Source of the DNA: Rhineura floridana
Lineage: Eukaryota; Chordata; Lepidosauria; Squamata; Rhineuridae
Assembly: GCF_030035675.1 (NCBI RefSeq)
Contig: NC_084500.1
Coordinates: 6,278,720-6,342,719 of the forward strand
Length of the DNA stretch: 64,000 nucleotides
Direction: 5' to 3'
In this document: positions 12,401 through 24,400 of the stretch, in pieces
Position numbering within the stretch: the stretch's first letter is position 1
Layout: each line of letters opens with the position of its first letter
Translations under genes and position numbers: made by a program
The notes under the pieces: generated by a model
Database searches by the model: none
Told to the model about the DNA's origin: nothing
The model's input: the letters and a program-made list of their open reading frames with translations, nothing else

Positions 12401-15400
12401 CTGGCTTGTTGTTGTGCCTTTAATAGCAGGTTCGTATTCAGCAGTTATTAGATGGCATGGAGTTAAGCAATGTCATCTTCTAATGTCTGCAGATCAGATG
12501 ACTCTTAAAAGCACAGGACTAGAGGCCTGTAAAAAAGGTGGGCACCTTATCTACAGACCAGTTTGTAAACTAGCTAAAGAGAAGATGCAAGCAAATGTGC
12601 AGCCTGCACGTGATTAATTCCATTATGTTTAAATAATTTACTCAGAGAAATATGAATTGGACCAATTCTATGCATACTTACTTATGAGAAAATCCCCGAG
12701 TGTATCGTTACTTCTTCCCCTGGAAGGGTGCATGTGATTGCACACATACAGCAGAATCCTATGTGTGTTTACTCAGAATACCACAGATTAAATGGGTCTT
12801 AGGACAGAGGTTTATGGGACTTAACTGATGGAAAGGTTCATATATTTTTACCTGGGTTTTGAAGAACGTATTTGGGGGGGGAGAAGCTTGACAGTGAAAA
12901 AAGGGGGGATGAGTTCCCTTTGCATTTGGAGTTGAAGTAGTTTTGGAGGTGAGGTTGCAGCACTAACTGGGGGTCCCTACTGGCTCCTGCAGCCTCCTTT
13001 CTGTCTCCAGCTGCCCCCCACCCTCATCAGAAAGCCTCTGCTCTTTGTAATTACATTGCATTGCTCCAATCCAAATGGCCGCTACGTTATGACAGAGCAT
13101 CTTTCTAGGTTATTCTGCAAAAGAAGTGGCGGCCACAGGCAGAAGGGTGTGGGAGTGCAGGCAATTTTTTTTTTGGGGGGGGGGGCTCTCATCTCAAGTT
13201 CTCCCTAATTGACTAACCCCTTCTCTGAACTTTCCTGGTTTGCAAAACAGTGAGGAAGTGGGATGGCCTTCTCAGTACATCCCTTAATAAAAGCATCCCC
13301 TCTCCAGCTGCCCCTGGAATGCCCCCAGTGTCAGATAGCCCACTACCTCTCTAGGTAATTGGTAACTGAAAAGTAACATTTAGTTTAAACTAAAAATACA
13401 CTTCAGTATCAAGAAAAGGAGTCTATTCCTATTTTGCTTTCTGTAATGGGCAGGGGACCCCAATAGAAGTATCTCCTGGCCCTAACTGGAGGTTTGCCAC
13501 CCATTACAGCATTGTGAGAGACATGTAGTGAGCAAGTGGCAATGTCAATTGCCACATAAGGTGTGGAACTGGACCTAAATACATAGGAGAGGAGAGAGAC
13601 AGCTCTTCGTCTATGCATCATCCCTTTACCTGCTGCATTACTATGCTTAGAGAAACAGACAGGAGCTCTCCATGAATACTTGCCTCTATGTTCTGCACAG
13701 AAGCCTGCCTGCATAAATATTTTGTTTAGTTTAAATAGAAAATCCTTAAAATAACCTTTTCCCCTACTGTTCTTTTCAAATTATATTTAATCCATAAAAA
13801 TGCTGACTGTAATTCACCTTCAGCTAAAGTAAACATTTCTCTCTGCATACTTAAAACACAGACACACATGCCCTGGGTTGCAAGACATATTTGGCCTTTT
13901 CAATCTCTCTTTTACTATCAGCATAGAATTAAATTTTAAACATTGTCTCTCCCCCTACTCCACATATTCCAGGTTTATGATAGAAAGTCTAGGGTACTAT
14001 TTAACTAGAAGTAGGTTGTTGTGTTTCCCTTAATCCCAAACATTATTTCTATGATAAATGATGGAATCAGAAGGTGATAGTTTGAAGGAAAGAAACAGGA
14101 GAGAGCAGAAGAGCATCAAAGGTGCCCCCATAGCAGTGCAGTTTGTTTAGGCCTGACATGTTCTGAATTAAAGATTCTTCCTCAGGGGTAACTGAAACTG
14201 AAACCGTAACTGGAAAGCCACCCGTGCCCCGCTGCGGCTGAAAGTCCTCACGCGTCTCGTCGCAGCCGCAAGGCCGGCCCATCAGAGGCCTCACCGCGGC
14301 TGAAAGTCCTCCCGTGCCTCGCCGCCGCTGGAAGTCCCCATGTGCCTCGTCGCAGCCGCGAGGCCGGCCCATCAAAGGCCTCGCCGTGGCCGGAAGGCCT
14401 CCCGAGCCTCGCCGCGGCCCCAAGGCCCCTCGCGTCCCGCTGCCGCCGCTGCCCCCGCTAGGCCGGCGCACCAAAGGGCCCGCCGCGGCCGGAAGGCTCC
14501 CCGCGGCGCGCAGCAGCCGCCGCCACAAGGCCTCCGCCGCCAAAATTCAAAGGAGGGCGGGAGGCTGGTGGAGTGGCCTTAAATGGCCTTCAGCTGCCCC
14601 GCCTCCTTACTGTGCGTCACGACGGCGCGCTGGCGCGCCACGTGCGCACGCACACACCCTTGATGGCGGCCTGGCTTCGGCAGCAGCCGCAAACACGCCC
14701 CTTTTGCCCGGCAGGTACCGGGCACGGAACGGGATTCTGCTCGTGAGCCAAGTAGCCAAGTAGTTAACTAAGTAGTTAACAAAAAAAAAAAGTCATGACA
14801 CGTAATGTTGTTTCTGGAGCCTGAGGCCTCGGGATGTGCTGGGATTTCTTCGAAGCTTCATCTTGCCTGGGAAAGCAAGCAAGGCTCTCCGTTTTCCTCC
14901 GGTTCCCTTTGAGGCATTGGGGGTAGGAATTTGATTGTCTGCGTTTTAACGAGAAACGACGGAATTCTTGCTTCTTGAACCGACACACAAACTAAAACGC
15001 CAGCCATCCATTGACATTTACACTTCTCCAAACGTTGCAATGCAGCACTCCAACCCAATAATTGGTACAATTTCACACTGGTGAAAAATAACATGCAAAG
15101 ATGTACTACATTAGGGGAAATTGCTGGCAGAAAGGTGTACTTTTGTCAAGATTGTGTACAAATGTGTCTTTATTGAGGCGAAATTGGCACTAAAACGCTG
15201 ATGGATTTTCATGAAGTGGTAATCCAATATATCTGGAGGGCACTGGGGTGGCAAAGGCTGCACTAGACTGACCGTAGCTCAGGGGCAGAGTGCCTGGTTT
15301 GCATGCAAAAATCTCCAGGTTCAGTCTCCGGCATCTCCAGTTACCTGTTCCATTTTAACAGGGGATGCAAAGGTCTCACCTCTGCCAGACAGGCTGCAGA

Positions 15401-18400
15401 CCCACTAGCAGGCTGTGTGGCCCTGAACTACAACTCCCAGACCATCAGCCATGCCGGCTGGGGCTGATGGGAGCTGTAGTCCAAAACATCTGTAAGGCAT
15501 CAGGTTCGCGTTGGCCTAGATGGACTCCTTGCCTGACACGGTATAAAGCCGTTTCCTCTGTTCCTTCTGCCCAGCACCCAGGTGGTTCAACAGCCAACGA
15601 TCCACCCAAAACCTGCAAGGCACCCTGTCCGAGTACTCCTCTGCCCTGATCAACCTGCCCCGCAAGATCTCCCGATGTGAATACGTCCTGGACTTCTTCA
15701 AAGTCCGACCTGATGATCTGAATCCACCTACGGCGAGCCAGTGAGTATGGTGGGATCCTGGAAGATATATTGGTTTAACTCGGGTGGGAGAGTCTGCAGG
15801 GAGCAATGAATGGACCTTTGTTCATCTTGGGCCTGGGGTCGGCACTTGGCATCTTTGGGTATCGGCAAGGCTTCCTCTGTCCTGGGGTTCACTGGCACCT
15901 TGCGGCAGAGTAGGTTCTTTGTCTCGCCTCAAGGAAGGCAGACACAGCTATAAGGTTTAAACTGCACCTTTATTTGTTAGAGCAAAAAGGAAGGAGGAAA
16001 GAAGAAAGAGAAGCTAAACTCCCAACTCAGGAAGGCTACCTTCTCTTCCTAGGACTAAATACATTAATCCTTTAGTATATAGTGGGTTGTATCCTTTGTC
16101 CCGACTGTTTTTTGTTTTTTTTTTCAAAATCACACTGACTGACTTTGGACCCCAGAGACCTCTTGTTTTTGCTCACCACAAGTGTGCTTGACACTCCCAA
16201 TGCACCTTGAGCCACCAAACACTTATTCAGAGGAGGCTGAATTTTTCTGAGCGGTATAAGTTGGCCGTTTCTCCATGGAAATTGGGTAAACGGGGGTATT
16301 TTGGGACCCCGGTTTTTTGCATGTATGTTTGCTTGTTTCCAGAAGGAAAACGATAAGTGGTAACTGGCTGAAATTTGGGGACGTTGTGCAGGTGACAGTT
16401 TGTGACAATGTCCTAGAAGGACAACTCCATAGGTCTACTCATGTGTAAATTACACAATGAAAAGTGCGCCTGGCAGTCCCAATGGACCTCAGAAGTCAGG
16501 TTGTTGCTTATTCCAGCAAACCACCCCACCCTGCACCAGGTAAATGGTTCAGAAAGGCACCATTTTTAGCTTTTTAGAGTGCTCTAGATGTAGTAATGGC
16601 CTGGGCGGGGAGAACCACTGGTCTGATCCAGCAGGTTGGAAGGGAAGGCACACAAAAGAGAGGTTTTTGGTTGTGCACCTTCCGTCTACCGCCCACCATT
16701 TGGCAAGGGTACATGGTTGTGGCCCGCTCCAAACAGGAGTTAATACTAACCTAACATTTTTCAAAATATTGGTAGTGTAACAAATAAACATAAAATTATG
16801 CACTCTCTCTCTCTGTCTCTCTCACACACACACATATACATACACACTTGCTTGGCATATTTATATCCTTCATTTCAAATAGCCAAATTACGTTATCTCA
16901 GTAATCCATGCAACAGCCCTGCGAAGTAGGGCGGTATAATTATCCATCACGTTGAGGGCAAGGCTTGAGAGTTAATGCCTTGTTCGAGGACACCTTTCTG
17001 AGTCTGTGGCTGGGATGTGAGCTTTGGCACTTCAACAGCTTTTGTCTTTCCCCCCCCATTTCTTCCCAGCATCAAGAAACCGGAAACCTTTTTAATGCCG
17101 AAAGATTCTATGAAGATCGCAGCAGGTAATTACTATGGGACCAAGATTTTTCCAGCTCACTTCACCTGCCCTAAGCCCTTTTCCTGCAGTGGCTGAATGT
17201 TGCCTCCAGGATCAGAAGCAGCCAATGGAGGCACCACCCCACCAGCCTCAGTCTTGATTCCTGCAAGCCCATCTGTCTGCCTTTCTAACAATGGAGGTTG
17301 ATGTGTTAGGGCAAATAGGGCTCTGCCCCACCAAGGCCAGCCTGCCTTTAATCAGCTGCCACCTGCCTGCCTTCTCACTTACACCCAGTCCAGGGGTAGC
17401 GCTGCCTAGGAGCTTCCTCTTTTTCCTCAGAGTTGCCCTCGTACAACTCTGCAGGGAGAAGGGTGGGGACAAAATTAGTTGGCTCGGCGGGTCAGAGGAG
17501 ACATGATGGAAGTGTATAAAATTATGCATGGCATTGAGAAAGTGATAGAGAAAAGTTCTTCTCCCTCTCTCATAATACTAGAACTCGTGGACATTCAAAG
17601 AAGCTGAATGTTGGAAGATTCAGGACAGACAAAAGGAAGTACTTCTTTACTCAGCGCACAGTTAAACTATGGAATTTGCTCCCACAAGACGCAGTAATGG
17701 CCACCAGTTTGGATGGCTTTAAAAGAAGATTAGACAAATTCATGGAGGACAGGGCTATCAATGGCTACTAGCCATGATGGCTGTGCTCTGCCACCCTAGT
17801 CAGAGGCAGCATGCTTCTGAAAACCAGTTGCCGGAAGCCTCAGGAGGGGAGAGTGTTCTTGGACTCGGGTCCTGCTTGCGGGCTTCCCCCAGGCACCTGG
17901 TTGGCCACTGTGAGAACAGGATGCTGGACTAGATGGGCCACTGGCCTGATCCAGCAGGCTCTTCTTATGTCATTGGCTCTGGATTCACCTACTGTGGGGC
18001 TCCCTGCTTTCTGCCCACCAGACCACCACTGGAGGAGGCCTGCCTCTAAGTACCAATTGCGGAGGGAGAGTGGGAGGAGAAGTAGCGCAAGGAGGTCTGC
18101 TGTTGCCTTCATATATTTACTTGTTTGTTTTATTTGAGTTGCCTTTCTAGACAAATATGTGCACTCAAAGTGACTTATAAAAAATTAAAAGGTTTATATA
18201 TATATATATTTCTATGTGCATGTTCCCCTAGTATATGATTTTTTGTAAGCATTGGTTAGTGAACAGCATTGCAACATTGGGATTCAGTGCGCATTTCAAA
18301 GTTTGGCGGTCTTTCAGCTCTCATGTTGTTCCAGAAAGTGCCAATTTGATAGATCCAAGTTTAAAAGCGAACTGAATCGAATTTCGCCCCTGTTCCTACT

Positions 18401-21400
18401 CCGGAGTTCTAATCCCAGCCGTTTCTTCCTCTGATAGACATCACAGGACCCATTGTCCTACAGACGTATCGGGCGATCGGCGATTATGAGAAGAGCTCCA
18501 GGACTGAGATGGGGGTCAAGATGGGGGACATGGTCGACATCGTGGAGAAAAGTGAAAGCGGTAAAAAGAGAGTGACCCTAACCTAGTTTTTCTCACTTGG
18601 CCTATAGCAGGGCTAGTTTTACACTTATGGCAGAGACCGCAGTCAGTAGTTTGGCTGCAGCAATGGGCTTTGCCCGTGAGCAGAGATTGCCAGTGCGATT
18701 GCCCAGAGCTTGGAAAAGTTACTTTTTTGAACTAAAACTCCCATCAGCCCAATCCGGTGGCCATGGGAGTTGTAGTTCAAAAAAGTAACTTTTCCAAGCT
18801 CTGCGACTGCCAACATGGGCCCGATGGTGCACCCCCAGTGGGCCTCTGATTCCCTCACTGCCCCCTTGGTCATGAGATGATGACGAGAGAGATTATCTTT
18901 TTCTCCCTGGTGGAATATCTAGAGAAGGGGGAAGTTGGAAGAGTTGCCTCTCTTTCTCACTTCCAGCTCTATGGGCTTTCCCAGGCTCAGATTATTTCTG
19001 CCAGATCTGACTTTTACCCAGATCTGTCTCTTGATGGTGTTGGTGGTCTGCTCCGAGCAGAGGGGGTTGTCTAAAAAGACTGATGACCCTTGCAGGTCTT
19101 AAGCATAAGCAGCACAACTTCTGCTGTGTAAAATTTGGGGACGGGTGGCTTGCTTTAGGTGGCCAACCATTTTTATTTATTTTGCCTTGCTCCAGGCTGG
19201 TGGTTTTGTCAGCTAAAGAACAAACAGGGTTGGGTCCCAGCTGCCTACCTCGAACCCATGGATGGCCCAGATGAGTCCGATGAACAGGACCCCAACTATG
19301 CAGGTAAAGCATGGATGTTCAGGTCCTGATGGACCACAAGGTTAGATGCAGTACAGAGCGGGAGAGTCCCTGGCTTAGCCCTGGAAGAGACGATTAGGAT
19401 GTAAAGGAAATTGAAAAAATGTCAAGTTATTATTATAATTAGTTTGTTTTTTAAGAATGAAACAAACCGACTTACAAAAAAGAATCTCAAAAACATATAT
19501 GAAATAAAGATCACAGTACGAAAAGAAAAATCAATACAATATCTACCAAGCAAAACTCAAAAAACAATACTCCTTCACGAACATGTGTGCCAGGAGGATT
19601 TCCTTGAGGTTTTGATTACCCTCAAAGTTTCAGCTTTCATTTTCAAATATTCCACCGATGCATCATGTGGTCTCAAACTTTATTTCAGTCTCTGTTTTCC
19701 TATCTGTGAAATGGGTACAATACTGGCTATCAATGAAGGTGAATGGAATCAATATTGCAAAGCAGCACTTTGCGTGTGTGTGTGTGTGTATGTGTTTTTA
19801 AATGGGGAAGCTAGAGGGTGAACATCAGAGAAATGTTTCTTGGGCGTTTTAATGCTGCGTTAACCCTGAATCCTTCCTGATCCTCAACTGTTTTCTGCTC
19901 AGGTGAGCTCCACGTTGTCCGGAAAGGCTACAGGGCTGCCCAGGAGGATGAAATCACACTGAAGGAAGGGGAAACTATTGAAGTTATCCATAAATTGCTG
20001 GATGGATGGTGGGTTGTCAGGTGAGGATGCAAGGATGCTTACAAGGAAAGCCTGAGGGAGGCAACCACTCAGTGTTGTAATCGGAGATATAGGGAAGGGC
20101 CAGAACATAGTGGCAGAGTATCTGCCTTGCTTGCATGCAGAAGGTCCCAGGTTCAATCCCCAGGTAAGGCTGAGAGGGAATCCTGCCTGAAACCCCAGGG
20201 AGCCACTGCCTTCAAATGTGGACGTTGCATTGAACGTGTACACTTGAATGCAGCTAATAGCCGTTCATAGCTCTGTCTTCCTAAGAACTTGTTTTCAAAA
20301 AACCCTTTCGAAAAACTACTTCTGCTGGTCGGAAGGAAGTCCACATGTTAACTGCATAAGGCATGAAGAAATGCTTCCATTCATTTAAAGCCTGTTTACC
20401 CTGCCCTTGTGCCAAAAAAGGCTAAAAGGTCAGCAGAAAGGCAGTCCCTGTCCTCAGATTTGCAATCTAAAGGACATGGCACACGAGGAAAAGGGGTTGA
20501 GGAGGGAGGAGGGGTGGCGAAAAAGCAAGCTTAGGGACCAGTTCTTAAAGTTACAGTTCTTGTCATTACCGGCTGGGGTGGAAACTGTTCAGGAAGACAT
20601 TAAACCCTCTCTCAGGAGGATTCTAATTGCCATCAAGTCAACCATCAGGGGGAAGTACTGTGTAGCAGCCAGTGGAGCCTAGACAGTTCAGATCTGATTT
20701 GGGGGGGGAATGAGTGCTACTGACAGCTAGAACCTGCATAGACAGAACTATTATAACCGCAGTATAAGAACTACTACTGTGTTTGCTCTTGTTTTCCCCC
20801 CTCATCCCTCCTATTCCTTTTTTCCTTGTGCGACATGCCTTTTCAGATTGTAAACCTCAGAAAGAGGGACTGTCTTAGTGCTGATTTTTGTAAGCCATTC
20901 TGGGAGCCTTTTTAGCTAATGGGTGGGGCATAAAAATGCCCCAAATAAACAATAACAACAAATATTAGCTAGGCACAGATCCATCTGTGCTCACCTGAAA
21001 TAGACGAAGAGATTCTGTGATCTGCTTGCAACTCCCAACAGCCCTTCCTCTCTTTCTCTTTTTTTAAATCTTGTGTGTACATACAATGATGTTGTTTCTT
21101 AAATCCCAGGAAAGATGAAACCACTGGCTATTACCCGTCTATGTATCTGCAGAAATCAGGCGAATTGAACAGCTCTGAAAAAAATCAGTTGAGGAATAAG
21201 GGAGCCCCACCTCGAAGGTAACATATGTGGTGTGTGTGTGTTTGTACGAAGATGCTTGTCTTAGCCTTTGGTACGGGGATTATTTATTGATTTATTGATT
21301 GGAATATTTAAAGACTGCCCTTCCATAGAAGTACAGCAGGATGGTGTGCAGCATTCCAGGAACATCAGTAAAAACATCAGCAAAGACATTAGTAGAAACA

Positions 21401-24400
21401 TCAATAAATATTGGCTGATAAAAAGAAATTCCCATGGTAAAGGTCTGAATAACATAGTTTTTAAATGGTATCTAAAAAAAGGCAGGGGTGATTCCTGCTC
21501 AACCTCTGCTGTCACAGGGCAGGGCCTGCCACCCTAAAGGCTCAGTCCCTAGTGATGGCTGACTTAACCTCCAAGACATGGGGAACCACTAGAAGTGGCT
21601 CATCAGAGGAGTGATGGAGGTGGACCACAAAAGATCAGACGGTCCTTAAGATACATTTTGGGCCCAAGTTGTTCAGGGCATTGCAAATTAACACAAGAAT
21701 ATTGCACTGGGCCTAGCAAATTGGCTAGGTTCTTACAGACCCACATTGCATCTCACGCACCTGCCTATGGGTCCGGGTCAAGACATTTTGCTGCTTGAGG
21801 AAAAAGGACAAGATGGCACCCACACCGAGCTATGTATAGAAGCCACCTAGACAGGCAATAGTACTGGCAATGGGGATAGGGTCCTCCATGGCACCTGAGA
21901 ACAGCAGGCTAGTTATGGGGGTGCAGGCAATGGAGACTGGTGGCTTCTATGTCAGTGGGACACTGAATCTGCTCCAGGTTTTAATCCAAACTTTAAGGAG
22001 CTCAAGCACCTTGGACAGCTCCTTGAAAATTCAGACTAAAACCCGGAGTGGACTCACTGCCCAACTGACATGGAGGCACCAGTTTCCACATCGGGGCAGG
22101 ACAGGCCACAAGGGACATGGGGCTCTGTCCTCCAACAGAAGGGACAAACCAAACCTAGAGGGCCTAATCACTGACCAACCAATGGAGAGCAATAAATGAA
22201 TAAAGTCAAAATCTAAATGAACATAATATTGTTGGGTGTACCCCAACCCCTGAGCGGTGAGAGACATCAGGGGTTCCACCCAGGGTTTGGTTTCCTTGGA
22301 ATAAAGGTCACTGGAGACTGCGATATCTTTAGGATATATGGTTTTATTTACACATATATACAACCTGAGCCTAAGATGGAGGTGTTCTTAGCATTAACAA
22401 TCCAACAGATCTTGGTTGCCCATCAGGTTTCTAGGGGAGTCTCCAAAGCCATCTCTTGGGGTTCAGCACAGAGAGCAAACCACATCTCTATGTCTTTCCA
22501 GCTCCAGGTGAGACAAGGCAAGGCTAGTTCCTGGGCTATTGTTCTCCCACCTACAAGAAGACCTCCAGCCAGGGGTGTGTGTGTGTGTAGGAGAACTACT
22601 CCCTTCTAAAAGGGCATCACTGGCCAGTTGTTCCTATGGCAACGTGGCCAACTCTTTGGTCATGCAGATAGGATACTTGACAGATTTGGCCAGAGCCATT
22701 ACCATAACGAATGGTAATGACAGTTCATCAGGTTCCCTCTGCAATGGATCCCAACCTTACAGATACAGAATTACAGGCTTGGAGGTGACCCAAAGAAATC
22801 ATCCAGGCCAACCCCCCCAGTCCTATAACAATATATTCCTATCTCATGTATATACAAAAATTTAAAAATTTACAAATAATAAAAGGTCTGTGGCTTACAG
22901 CCAATAGAACATACAACACTGACCAAATATACATATGTGTTTACAATACTGTAATGCAAGCATAGGGTGTAATATCATAGAATAGTAGAGTTGGAAGGGG
23001 CCTGTGAGGCCATCAAGTCCAACCCCCTGCTCAGTGCAGGAATCCAACGTAAAGTATATCACAGAAGTACGTTCTGAAATATCTGGCGGTTGTATATAAC
23101 GGCGGTGATGAGAATGGGGAGCAAAAGCCTCACTCTCTCTTTCTCACTGGGCAGATCCTCCATCCAAAATATCAAGAGCATTCACAACCAGAGCCGCAAG
23201 CAGATCAGCCAGGAGACGTATCGGCGCAACAGTGTGAAATACGTACAGAGCCGAAAGAAGATGAAGCACCAGCTCTTCAACAAAGGCAGCACGATCAGTA
23301 GGTTCTGAGGGCCTCCCCGAGGACCTCCCCAATGCCTTGTTTGCTTTTACTTGAAAATAGCTTTCCAAAAGGGGGCCCACGGTAAGGAGGGTGTCGGGTT
23401 GCAAAGCAGGGCTCTCCCATCTGGCTCAGTACTGCCAGCACTGACCGGCAGTGGCTTTCCTGGGCTTTAAGAAGGGGTATTTTATACCCGGCCTGGAAAA
23501 ATCTAGAGGGCACCAGGTTGAGGAAAGCTGACGCATTCCCACCATGCATTTATTCCACTATTATTCCATTTTAAACAGTCACGGCTTCCCCCAAAGAATC
23601 CTGGGAAGTGCAGTTTGTGAAGGGTGCTGAGAGTTGTTAAGCGACCCCTGTTCCCCTTCACAGAGCTACAATTTCCTGAGCAGAGGGGACTGACTGTTCA
23701 ACCACTCTGGCAATTATATATCACAAGAGAGACATGTATTTCCCCAAATGATAAATTTCCCCATACAATAAAGGTTTGCAAACGCAGTTACACAGCTTGA
23801 GGGCAAAAAACAGGCTCTTATAGGATTCTTCACAACTTCTCACTGAAGGGCCTGGATTTATATCACGTTAGATTAGGCTGAATGCCTGTGAGTGCCATCA
23901 TGTGAGCCCACACCTGTATTCATAAGTTCACAATCTCAGTGAGAACTAGCCCCTTGTCTAGTCTCAAGGTTACAAAGGTACAGAAGAATGACATGCAACA
24001 GAGGCTTTCTCCGCCATCTCAAAACACTGGAGGCTTGAGAGGAATTTAGCTCTATTTTTTTCAAGTTCAACATGCCGAAAAGGAACTGATTCCAGATCAC
24101 ATTCGCCCCTGTACAATTCAGATACATTCAAGTGATCCTCAACATTTCTCCCCAGCATTCAGAATACTGCAAACTCTTGTGCTGAAGTATAAAATATACT
24201 TAAGACTAAGAAAACATCAAATGACACACACAGCAGAATGTGAATTGCACAATTTATTTTTCTTAGCTTTAAGGCCCAAAGAGTAAGGAGTACTTTTTTT
24301 TTAATCTTCAAAGTAAAGATTTTTTGCAGTCTGCATCCGTATTGGAATTGTGTTTAGATGTTCTAACTGGTTTAGCTGTTGTGGGTTTGCCGCTCTGGGC

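Larger units (their letters stand above)
8487..14736 (-). mobile_element. DIRS-order retrotransposon fossil with split direct repeats
   Basis: A 6.25-kb element in NCF1 intron 3, antisense to the gene. Read on its own strand the order is A1 (14736-14535), internal region (14534-9783), B1 (9782-9340), A2 (9341-9140), a 210-bp spacer, B2 (8929-8487). B1 and A2 abut with a 2-base overlap. This split-direct-repeat plan is characteristic of Ngaro/PAT-like members of the DIRS order. Reverse-transcriptase-like and RNase-H-side traces lie on the - strand in the middle. The element is broken, with several interruptions in its coding region; the repeat pairs are identical, which points to a recent insertion. 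No tyrosine-recombinase domain was recognised. Confidence 0.8.

Noticed and set aside
8487-14736. LTR retrotransposon or endogenous retrovirus
   Set aside because: Terminal sequences differ from each other, so there are no LTRs, and the coding traces are DIRS type.
14067-14763. Long open frames on both strands in GC-rich DNA next to repeat A1
   Set aside because: Caused by the GC-rich tandem repeat, which lacks stops in any frame; low-complexity translation.
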